A DNA stretch of 34,257 bases from Bacteroidota bacterium (lineage in GTDB: Bacteria > Bacteroidota > Bacteroidia > Chitinophagales > Chitinophagaceae): assembly GCA_030706635.1 (NCBI GenBank), contig JAUZOD010000044.1, positions 1 through 34,257 on the forward strand. The letters run 5' to 3'. This document shows, piece by piece, positions 7,655-15,443 of this stretch. Position 1 is the first letter of the stretch; every line of letters begins with the position of its first letter. The notes under the pieces were generated by a model. The model was not told the origin of the DNA and did not search any database. It was given only the letters and a program-made list of their open reading frames with translations. Made by a program: the position numbers and the translations under genes.

Positions 7655-9211
7655 ATGAAGTTCCAAAAATCCATTTTACTTATTTTCCTTACTCTGTTGC
7701 TGACTGGTATCCGCAGCGGCGCCCAGCCAAACAATATGCTGCCGTTTTCGGATCCCGAATCCCAGGGCGTTGCTTCCACAGGCATCCTGCATTTCCTTGA
7801 AGCAGCCGGTAAAAGCAGAAATGAATTGCATGGCTTCGTATTTCTCCGGCACGGAAACGTCATCTCTGAAGGGTGGTGGGATCCTTATTCGGCGTCATTG
7901 AAACATACCCTCTATTCCACCAGCAAAAGCTTCACCGCTACGGCCGTCGGATTTGCCGTAAGTGAAAAGAAGCTTAACCTTTCTGATAAAGTCATCTCCT
8001 TTTTCCCGGACGATCTGCCCGATACTGTCAGTGCCTGGCTGTCGGCGCTCACGGTGAAAGACCTGCTGACCATGTCCGGCGGACAGGACCCCGAACCCAC
8101 GGTCCCGGTAGTTTCTAAGGAAAGCAACTGGGTGAAGGCTTTCCTGGCATGGCCTATTGTGCACCAGCCCGGCACCCATTTTCTTTACAATAGCCTGGGC
8201 TCCTTTATGCTTTCGGCTATTGTGCAAAAAGTGACTGGTGAAAAAATAATTGATTATCTCCGCCCCAGATTATTTGAGCCTTTGGGTATTGAGGGAGAAG
8301 ACTGGGAGACCAGTCCCCGGGGCGTCAATACCGGTGGATGGGGCCTGAGATTAAAAACGGATGACATGGCTAAATTCGGACAACTCTTCCTGCAAAAAGG
8401 AAAATGGAACGGCAAAGAACTGTTGCCCGCCTCATGGATAGCCGAAGCTTCCACGGAAAAAATCATCCAGCATCCGGATATGCCGCAATCGAAAAGGGAT
8501 TCGAGCGACTGGGAACAGGGCTATTGTTACCAGATGTGGCGGTGCAGGCATAATGCCTACCGCGGAGACGGAGCCTTTGGCCAGTTCATCATCGTCATGC
8601 CCGATGAAGACGCAGTGATTGCCATCACCGCTGAAACACCTGATATGCAGGATGAATTAAACCTGGTCTGGAAATATTTACTGCCTGCCATGCACCCGGC
8701 GAAATTATCGCCGGACAAAAAAGATCGAGCTCTTCTGCAAAAAACACTTTCCGGTCTTTCTCTTCCGAAACCGGCAAAAACGGTCTCTTCCTCTTTGGAA
8801 AACAGCATTTCCGGAAAAACTTACAGGATGGAAACAAACGAAAAGCGTATCGGAGATATGTCTTTTGCATTCACCAGCGGAAAATGCCTGTTGACCCTGA
8901 AGACGGACACAGCCACTTATAATTTATCTTTTGGTTTGAACGACTGGCAAAAAGGAGAAACCGCCAGACTGGGTCCTACCCTGCTATCCAGTGAACGGTT
9001 TAATTCCTTACCATTCAGCGTGAGCCAGGTTGCCGGGATCTATCGCTGGGCGGATGCGCATACGCTGGAGCTAACGCTGCGATACGTTGAAAGTCCGCAT
9101 ACCGAAACAACGGTTTGTCATTTTGATGGAAATAAACTTTCAGTTGTTGTTCAGAACAGCTTTGATTTCGGAAAGAAAAAAACGGAACTGTCGGGTGAGC
9201 GTGACCGGTAG
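7655..9211 (+). CDS. Secreted serine hydrolase, beta-lactamase (class C/EstB) family
   Basis: This protein has the penicillin-binding-protein/class C beta-lactamase fold that includes esterases and peptidases. From the chosen start (MKFQKS, 518 residues) there is a signal peptide with a hydrophobic core (LLIFLTLLLTG) and likely cleavage near SGAQ. Motif 1 is S88-T-S-K91, holding the nucleophile and general base. Motif 2 is Y178-N-S180 in HFLYNSLGSF. The third motif is weaker (GDGAFGQF). The C-terminal 150 residues are a beta-rich domain often seen in this family. A longer frame begins at 7616, but its extra 13 residues would spoil the signal peptide. It is followed 23 bp later by the DUF3863-like gene, so they are probably co-transcribed. 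True beta-lactam resistance is unlikely; the substrate is unknown. Confidence 0.88.
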   Translation: MKFQKSILLIFLTLLLTGIRSGAQPNNMLPFSDPESQGVASTGILHFLEAAGKSRNELHGFVFLRHGNVISEGWWDPYSASLKHTLYSTSKSFTATAVGFAVSEKKLNLSDKVISFFPDDLPDTVSAWLSALTVKDLLTMSGGQDPEPTVPVVSKESNWVKAFLAWPIVHQPGTHFLYNSLGSFMLSAIVQKVTGEKIIDYLRPRLFEPLGIEGEDWETSPRGVNTGGWGLRLKTDDMAKFGQLFLQKGKWNGKELLPASWIAEASTEKIIQHPDMPQSKRDSSDWEQGYCYQMWRCRHNAYRGDGAFGQFIIVMPDEDAVIAITAETPDMQDELNLVWKYLLPAMHPAKLSPDKKDRALLQKTLSGLSLPKPAKTVSSSLENSISGKTYRMETNEKRIGDMSFAFTSGKCLLTLKTDTATYNLSFGLNDWQKGETARLGPTLLSSERFNSLPFSVSQVAGIYRWADAHTLELTLRYVESPHTETTVCHFDGNKLSVVVQNSFDFGKKKTELSGERDR

Positions 9212-9234
9212 CAGTAGGCAAATAGAAATATAAA

Positions 9235-11076
9235 ATGACAAGCGCAATAAATAATCATCAGCTCTTCCCGGTTTTAATAGGTCTGTGCCTGTTTTGCTCA
9301 TTTAGGCGAACAGAAAATCAGATTCGTATTTCAGGAGCTGAAAGCAAACATCCCCGTATCGTGAATATTGTCAATTTCATCCGTTTGCTTGAACCCCGCG
9401 ACGCGGCCATTACAGAGGACGTGCTTTATCAAACTGTAGTGCAGCAGGTACGGATCATGAAAAAATACCGGCTGAAAGGCAGTTTTTTATTGCAGTACGA
9501 TGCTTTGATGGATCCGCGATATCAGCAATTGCTGAAAAGTCTGCCCAGGGATTCGTTTGACATCGGCGCCTGGTGGGAGATTCCGCAGCCGTTGGTGGAG
9601 AACGCGGGACTTCGCTGGCGGGGGCGTTATCCCTGGGACTGGCGGGCGAACATTGGCTTCTCCACCGGCTACACGCCTGAGGAAAGAGAAAAGCTGACGG
9701 ATACTTACATGAAGGATTTTAAAAAGATATTCGGCTACTATCCCAAATCGGTGGGCTCCTGGTTCATCGACGCTCATACCCTGGATTACATGTACCGGAA
9801 GTATAAGATCGTTGCTTCCAGCAACTGCAAAGACCAGATCGGCACAGACGGCTATACCCTGTGGGGCGGTTACTGGAACCAGGCTTACTACCCCAGCAAA
9901 CTCAACGCCTATATGCCCGCGCAGCATGAAAACAACCAGATCCCTGTCCCCATCTTCCGGATGCTGGGCAGCGATCCGGTGAGGCAGTATGATAACGGAC
10001 TGGGATCGGAGACACAGGGCGTAGTCACCCTGGAGCCGGTTTACCGGTTCGGCGGCGGCGATTCCACCTGGGTTGACTGGTATTTCAAAGAATTCATAGA
10101 GGGAAAATCCATGGCGTATGCGTACACACAGGCGGGACAGGAAAATTCCTTTACCTGGGCGGGCATGCAAAAAGGATTTGAGATACAAATGCCCCTGATC
10201 GCGCAGTTGCGGGATGAACGGAAAATACTGGTTGAAACATTGGCAGAATCCGGACAGTGGTTCCTGGATCATTATAAAATCACCCCGCCCACTTCGGTTA
10301 CGGTGAATGAGGATATAAAAGGCAGTGACCGGAAAACAGTCTGGTTCAACAGCCGGTTCTATAGGATCAATCTATTGTGGGAAAATGGCGGTTTACGTTT
10401 TAGGGATATGCATCTGTTCAACGAGAACCTGCCGTCTCCTTACATCACAAAAAAAGCCGGTTCCGATACCTGTGCTTTTTTCACCCTTCCCTTTGTGGAT
10501 GGCTACATCTGGAGTACAAGAGAAACCATAGCCGGTCTGCGTTTTAAAGTGCTGGCTGACGGTAAAGAAATACCGATGGACGGTGGAGACCCGGTAGTAC
10601 AGGATTCTATTCCCGGCAGACTACACATATCCTGGCCTTTGAAATTTAATTCCGCAACACTGGTTATGGATCTGGATGAAAGACGGATAAAAATGAAACT
10701 GGAGGGCGGCAAATCATCGAACTGGTTCCTGGAAATGACCGCAGCAAATAAAGCCGTGCTGCCTATTAACACAATACGTGCTGATCAAATTGACTGCCGG
10801 TTTGAAGGAATGGAATATCAGGTAAAAGCCGAGAACGGTTCATTTTCAAAACCGGGTAATGGAGTGGTTTTCAGAATCACGCCTGAAAAGAATACCATCG
10901 TGCTGAATTTATCGGGCAAAGATGTTCAGCAACATGCTGTCGATAACCATAAAAGAAATACAATTTGCGGTTTGAGACCGCGCAAAAGCAAAGTGAAAAC
11001 TGAAGATCAGCAAAAAACTGCGGATATTCTCATCAAATTTGATATAAAAGCGGCTATTGCTGCGCTGGACTTTTGA
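9235..11076 (+). CDS. DUF3863/DUF3864-like secreted protein (putative glycoside-active enzyme)
   Basis: The 613-residue product starts with a hydrophobic stretch (about 10-23) that looks like a signal peptide. The body, from RIVNIVNFIRLLEPRD through SFLLQYDALMD, WEIPQPLVE, GYYPKSVGSWFIDAHTLDY and EVSSNCK-like strands to FTWAGMQKGFE, matches my recollection of DUF3863, a family of Bacteroidota proteins with a barrel like those of polysaccharide deacetylases, followed by a beta-rich DUF3864 part. The biochemical function of the family is not established. Conserved acid and histidine residues (D179-A-H-like in FIDAHTLDY) could form an active site, but this is inference. The last ~50 residues (HKRNTICGLRPRKSKVK onward) are basic and low in complexity, and may be a tail added by loss of an earlier stop. 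Confidence 0.72.
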   Translation: MTSAINNHQLFPVLIGLCLFCSFRRTENQIRISGAESKHPRIVNIVNFIRLLEPRDAAITEDVLYQTVVQQVRIMKKYRLKGSFLLQYDALMDPRYQQLLKSLPRDSFDIGAWWEIPQPLVENAGLRWRGRYPWDWRANIGFSTGYTPEEREKLTDTYMKDFKKIFGYYPKSVGSWFIDAHTLDYMYRKYKIVASSNCKDQIGTDGYTLWGGYWNQAYYPSKLNAYMPAQHENNQIPVPIFRMLGSDPVRQYDNGLGSETQGVVTLEPVYRFGGGDSTWVDWYFKEFIEGKSMAYAYTQAGQENSFTWAGMQKGFEIQMPLIAQLRDERKILVETLAESGQWFLDHYKITPPTSVTVNEDIKGSDRKTVWFNSRFYRINLLWENGGLRFRDMHLFNENLPSPYITKKAGSDTCAFFTLPFVDGYIWSTRETIAGLRFKVLADGKEIPMDGGDPVVQDSIPGRLHISWPLKFNSATLVMDLDERRIKMKLEGGKSSNWFLEMTAANKAVLPINTIRADQIDCRFEGMEYQVKAENGSFSKPGNGVVFRITPEKNTIVLNLSGKDVQQHAVDNHKRNTICGLRPRKSKVKTEDQQKTADILIKFDIKAAIAALDF

Positions 11077-11164
11077 GCAAGGCGCCGGATTTCGAAGCGG
11101 CGTTCCCATTCACCCGGTCATCCTATAAATAGACAATTAACACTGTCCTTAACACTGTATGTTT

Positions 11165-11172
11165 TAGTTTTG
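11165..11172 (+). promoter_or_regulatory. TAnnTTTG box, possible promoter of a small transcript
   Basis: TAGTTTTG matches the Bacteroidota -7 consensus TAnnTTTG exactly. There is no clear TTTG at the -33 position. The same octamer recurs at 11264-11271 within a longer shared string (TTAGTTTTGnTTA). If active, transcription would start near 11180 and end at the terminator at 11304, giving about 125 nt with no open frame of note. Confidence 0.25.
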
Positions 11173-11278
11173 TTATTCGAAAGGAAATAAAGATATACGA
11201 GCTTCGTAATAAAAAGACCGATCCGCCTGAATACGATTTTATAAAAATTTTCTCATAAGCAGTTAGTTTTGGTTAACG

Positions 11279-11304
11279 GCCCCTGTTTCCACAGGGGCTT
11301 TTTT
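11279..11304 (+). terminator. Intrinsic terminator
   Basis: A perfect 8-bp GC-rich stem, GCCCCTGT/ACAGGGGC (11279-11286 and 11291-11298), with a TTCC loop is followed directly by six T residues on the + strand. On the - strand no T-run follows the stem, so it serves the + strand only. It is about 200 bp beyond the DUF3863 gene and may end that operon or a separate small RNA. Confidence 0.82.
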
Positions 11305-11331
11305 GCGTCAATAGTCCAAATACGGGTGACG

Positions 11332-14277
11332 TCAATGCTGCTTCGCTTTTATTATCAATAACCATCCTTTCGTTGGATTTACAGGAATTAATTCATTCCT
11401 TTTGAATGTGGCAGCAGGCTGATAATTTTCTATTGCCGGTGCTGTCAGCGATTCTTCCGGCTTCCAGCCAATCTTGTTCCAATTGATATTCAGCCTGACC
11501 TGCACGGGATCTTTGGCCCAGCTGGCAAGCGCAATCAACATTCGATCATTTTTTATATACGCAGTAGCCAATACCGAAGAATCAGAAGTTGTTATTAGGT
11601 TGCTTTTACTCCAATATCCAATCATTTTTGACCGGGCGATTCCAAACTGGTCCCATATCTTCCAAATGGCGCGGGGATCGCAGTTTACGCCTTCGGTGTA
11701 CCAAGGATAACGAACCGTCATTCCATAGACCATACCTCTCCAGGGATTTCCGCCTCCCTGTAACATGTCGCCCATCAGACCGAAAGGGATGCCAGACACT
11801 TCTACCAGCCAGTTTGCCGGCGGCATTTTATCATACTGAAAACTCTCTCCAAACCACAATTTATTCAGGTAAGGAAAATATTCGGCGTACTGGGTTGCCG
11901 GTCCTTTGGAGAACCCGGTATTGGAGTGCAGGTCAATCAGGCATCCGGGCTTTTCCCGGTCCATGACCTTTCGCATCCGTTTCAGCATGGACCGGTCAAA
12001 GGCAACGTCATCGAGGTACACGCCGTCTATTCCTGTATTCCGCACAAGCCAGCGAAGCCCTTCTATATAATAGTTGTACCACCTGGAGTCGATACCAGTC
12101 AGTATAGCCGCATCGCAGTCGTCAAATCCGGCAATGGGTGTAAACCACTGTGAAGTGTAGTGATCCACCAGATGTTCCCGCAGCCACATATATCCTCCTC
12201 CGGGACCATCTGCGAGTATTTCCTGTCCGAAGCTCCTTAAAGCCCATAATTCGGTTACCTGATCGGATAATTCCCGGATGGTATAATATAACTTGACTTT
12301 TAGTCCCTGGCGATGCCAGGTCCGGACAAAAGAACGGATCTGGTCTGCCGAGCGGAAAGGATAGTTGATATATGGTTCTATAGGGTTGCCCTGGTGTATA
12401 TTGATCACTTTTACTCCCGATTGCAGATCCTCTTTCGTCGGCGCAGGATGGTCTGCATTATGGTAGTACCGGTTAGTGAACTGACTTTTCGTATCGATTT
12501 GTTTAACCGGGGTGATCAGCATGGAGTACTCCAGATCACAAGTGTCTCCGGCCCTGAATATTTTCAGCCCGGTGTATGCCACACAGGTCACTGCGTCATC
12601 GTGCCGGGATACGCTGAATCCCCCTTTGTTATCATTATACCATGCCGGTGGTGGAGCAGGATGATAAAGATTCAGCATAGGACCGTCGTAAGTGGACCCC
12701 CTGAATTTACAATAGATGCCTCCATCCGTATCACCAATCCAAAAAGCATTTTGTGGTCCGTGCCATTTCCAGGAATATGTGACCGGGCAGATCATGCCCG
12801 GAAGTCCCATCCCCATGAAATAAGCCGCCTTGTCCTGTTTAACGGGTATCTGTAACCGAATATCTTTGAGTGTTTGGGCACGAAGGGAAACCAGGCGGAC
12901 CCGGTAATGAAGATAACCGTCGGGTTCCATGCTTCCATTGCACCGGATATGGATATCCCCGCCGACCGAGTTGCTCTCCCATTCAACCAACCCCTGCTTC
13001 TTCTTCAGGAAATGCATCTCAGCTGCGCCGGTGTTCAGGAGCCCTTTGTCTGTAATAATGTCCAGCGAAACAGGTGCTTTCAGTATCTCCTGCCCTCCTG
13101 CACGGATGGATGCCGGGAAACCCGTTTTATCCAATTGAACCCCGGCATACCTGCAGCGGATGATCTGATCGTTCACCTGCAAGGCGGTGTAAGGATGAAT
13201 GACTGAATCGTCAATACCCAGTGTCGAATTCAACCATCTCAGCCGCGAACCACGCCAGGCTTCTCCGTCCCCCCGGTCAGCCAGTCTCTGGCGTTTAACG
13301 AGCAGCGATACACGGACGGTCTGGGTGGAGAGGCCGGCCCCCGATATTTGCACATTGAAATGATGCCATCCCGGAACTGCACCCGCCGGAATATCTACAC
13401 CAAACCATAAGGGCTGTATCTTCCCCTGAGGCAGGTCCAGATTCTTTTTAAAATAGTTTCCCTGCCAGTCTATCCCTTCCAGGTTGAAACAGGTCAGGGG
13501 GAAAGAAGCGCCTGCATATTGGACCCGCACCTCCCCGACTCCCCGTTCAGCAGCAAACAGCCCTATCTGGAAAACATAGTATTCATTGCGGCAGGCGATT
13601 CCCGAAAAAGTATTCGACGGTCCGGACTGAATCCATTTCAGCGGCAGGTCATCCTGCATCCGGATAGGCCGCGATCTGTCCTCAGGAAAAAGCAGGAAGT
13701 CGCCGGGATATTTTGTTTTCAGGGCAGCGACCTCTTCCTGCGTTGCCACCACCTCCATCGGATAAAAACTGTCAAAGGCCGTTCTCGACTGGATGGCGGT
13801 AACGGTTGCCCTGGGAAGCCCTGACGAGTTGACTGCCCTGACCGAAGCAAGCCAGGCGGGATCTGGCGGCGGAACGGTTTTCAAATAATCCCCTTCAAAG
13901 TATCCAATGTTTTTTTTGCCCCGGTATGGCAGGTAATACACATAATACACGCCTGCGCCCGATTGCGGCCGGAAGATGAGTTGTCCGTGTTCCCTGTTTA
14001 TTAATACAAGGCGCAGTTCCCTGATTTCATTCCCACTGGCATCTGTTATCAGAAAGGCCTTGTTCCCGGGGTCTTTATCTCTTCTTCGCCAGGGTATATC
14101 CACGAACACCGCGTTCCCGGCCGTTTCCGTGTGAATAACGGCCCGATGATTTCCAAGACTGTCATCCCATGGTTTATCCGGCACGGAATAGGGAATGGCT
14201 TGTCCATATATATTATACGCCCAACCGGAAAACAGGATCAAGACAAGCAAAAGCTTTTTGCGACTATTTGAGCCCAT
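11332..14277 (-). CDS. DUF6067-type putative glycoside hydrolase
   Basis: The 981-residue secreted protein has a signal peptide (KKLLLVLILFSGW, cleavage near IYGQ). Beta-sandwich domains follow to about residue 330, then a further sandwich, then a TIM-barrel-like catalytic region. Barrel landmarks are HRQGLKVKLYYTIRELSDQ, the strand GVYLDDVAFDRSML, CLIDLHSNTGF and KLWFGESFQYDKMPP. These match my recollection of the DUF6067 group seen in PULs and distantly related to GH123/GH-A-type glycosidases. The acid pair in YLDDVAFD and the Glu in WFGESF are candidate catalytic residues (inference). It is the last gene of the - strand PUL, 102 bp downstream of the SGNH esterase, and no terminator with a T-run is seen after it on this strand. 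Confidence 0.7.
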   Translation of the reverse strand: MGSNSRKKLLLVLILFSGWAYNIYGQAIPYSVPDKPWDDSLGNHRAVIHTETAGNAVFVDIPWRRRDKDPGNKAFLITDASGNEIRELRLVLINREHGQLIFRPQSGAGVYYVYYLPYRGKKNIGYFEGDYLKTVPPPDPAWLASVRAVNSSGLPRATVTAIQSRTAFDSFYPMEVVATQEEVAALKTKYPGDFLLFPEDRSRPIRMQDDLPLKWIQSGPSNTFSGIACRNEYYVFQIGLFAAERGVGEVRVQYAGASFPLTCFNLEGIDWQGNYFKKNLDLPQGKIQPLWFGVDIPAGAVPGWHHFNVQISGAGLSTQTVRVSLLVKRQRLADRGDGEAWRGSRLRWLNSTLGIDDSVIHPYTALQVNDQIIRCRYAGVQLDKTGFPASIRAGGQEILKAPVSLDIITDKGLLNTGAAEMHFLKKKQGLVEWESNSVGGDIHIRCNGSMEPDGYLHYRVRLVSLRAQTLKDIRLQIPVKQDKAAYFMGMGLPGMICPVTYSWKWHGPQNAFWIGDTDGGIYCKFRGSTYDGPMLNLYHPAPPPAWYNDNKGGFSVSRHDDAVTCVAYTGLKIFRAGDTCDLEYSMLITPVKQIDTKSQFTNRYYHNADHPAPTKEDLQSGVKVINIHQGNPIEPYINYPFRSADQIRSFVRTWHRQGLKVKLYYTIRELSDQVTELWALRSFGQEILADGPGGGYMWLREHLVDHYTSQWFTPIAGFDDCDAAILTGIDSRWYNYYIEGLRWLVRNTGIDGVYLDDVAFDRSMLKRMRKVMDREKPGCLIDLHSNTGFSKGPATQYAEYFPYLNKLWFGESFQYDKMPPANWLVEVSGIPFGLMGDMLQGGGNPWRGMVYGMTVRYPWYTEGVNCDPRAIWKIWDQFGIARSKMIGYWSKSNLITTSDSSVLATAYIKNDRMLIALASWAKDPVQVRLNINWNKIGWKPEESLTAPAIENYQPAATFKRNELIPVNPTKGWLLIIKAKQH

Positions 14278-14379
14278 ACGATTTGAATTGCCTGAGGTTT
14301 TGTAAATGAAGTTACACCGGAAGCCGATATATGAAGGAATAGTAAGAGCGGCAGATCATTTATTTATCCTGAATTATGT

Positions 14380-15381
14380 TTATTGAATCACCAGCCGGCT
14401 TGTGACTTCAGCGCTCTTTATTCCCAGTAGCTGAAGCATGCCGTTGGCAAACCGGTCCCCCAGGGTCAGCATACTGTCCGCATCAAAATGAGCAAGTCCC
14501 CCGATGCCTTTCCTGGAAAGATCCGTTGTTTTAATCAACAGGCTGTGCGGATCATTCCGGCATGCTGTTGCCTGGCTTTCCCTTCCGATATCTGCAAATG
14601 CCCAGGTATGGCTGTTGATCTCGCCCACAACAAACGGAAGATTCATGACACCCAGGTCATGACGCACCGAATTCATGAAAAGGGTCAGCAGTTTCCCGTA
14701 ATCATTTGCCATGGTTCTGCTGATGCCCGCTTCGTGCTCTCCCTGCATCCAGATAAAGCCACTGATTTCAAAATTCCTTCCTTTTTGCTTCAGAGAGGCG
14801 AGCGCATCGCGAATATTCGTGATGAGGTTTTGATAAAGTATTCCGGCTTCTTCCGCTTCAACAGGAGGGTGCCAGTTCTTTCCCTTATCGTCAAATCCCT
14901 TCAGTGCAGGGATATAGTCCTGATAGTCTTTGCTGCGGGCGATACCGGTAGCGCCGACTGCGTATTTAATGATCGCAATATCTTCGTTTGGCAGCTCTTC
15001 CGAAATTGTTTCCCCGAATCCGATTTCCGGTCCAAAACAGGCTTTACTGAATGATGGCTGGTCGGAAATATCTGAAATGCCAACCTGCAGACGGGTCCAA
15101 TGGTTTGCGAACCCGTCCCTGGCATTACTTCCCGGCCAGAAAAGGATATGTGACCGCTTGCGGAATGCAATCCTGTAATTTTTCTTTCCGCCATGGAACT
15201 CGCGAATATTATTATAGCCGACAGCATTTGACTGGCCAGCCAGTATAAAAACTTTCAACGTTCCTTTTTCCTGCTGTATTCCGGTTATGTTTTTGACCGG
15301 AATATATTCTACCGGAATGTTCTGGGAAAAGGCGCCACTGAAAGCAAAGGAAAGGCAAAGGGATAAAATAATTTTAATCAT
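14380..15381 (-). CDS. SGNH carbohydrate esterase, sialate O-acetylesterase type (SASA)
   Basis: This esterase removes acetyl groups from sugars. The family covers sialate 9-O-acetylesterases and CE6-type hemicellulose acetyl esterases. From the chosen start (MIKIILSLCLSFAFSGAFSQ, 333 residues) there is a clear signal peptide. The nucleophile motif is GQSN (S51), block III is WMQGEHEA (211-218), and the catalytic His is in GGLAHFDADS (H298). The in-frame ATG at 15426 would add 15 residues before the signal and is less likely. Within a PUL that also has galactosidases, hexosaminidase and a fucosidase-like enzyme it would strip O-acetyl decorations before exo-enzymes act. Whether the acetylated sugar is sialic acid is not shown; no sialidase gene is present in the window. 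Confidence 0.85.
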   Translation of the reverse strand: MIKIILSLCLSFAFSGAFSQNIPVEYIPVKNITGIQQEKGTLKVFILAGQSNAVGYNNIREFHGGKKNYRIAFRKRSHILFWPGSNARDGFANHWTRLQVGISDISDQPSFSKACFGPEIGFGETISEELPNEDIAIIKYAVGATGIARSKDYQDYIPALKGFDDKGKNWHPPVEAEEAGILYQNLITNIRDALASLKQKGRNFEISGFIWMQGEHEAGISRTMANDYGKLLTLFMNSVRHDLGVMNLPFVVGEINSHTWAFADIGRESQATACRNDPHSLLIKTTDLSRKGIGGLAHFDADSMLTLGDRFANGMLQLLGIKSAEVTSRLVIQ

Positions 15382-15443
15382 GTTATGACAGATGTTTAAA
15401 AGAATGTGAGCGTATACCTTGGGCATGATGCCGGTAATGGTAA

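Noticed and set aside
7655-9211. Antibiotic-resistance beta-lactamase
   Set aside because: SxxK and YxS motifs are shared by many esterases and peptidases of this fold, and the long extra C-terminal beta domain fits those better than a class C beta-lactamase.
9487-10272. Long - strand open frame (261 codons) opposite the DUF3863-like gene
   Set aside because: It is a mirror frame of a gene with clear signal peptide and family similarity; no leader or domain supports it.
14380-15381. Reading the SASA-type esterase as proof of sialic acid use
   Set aside because: The family also includes acetyl esterases of plant glycans, and no sialidase or sialic-acid catabolic gene is visible.
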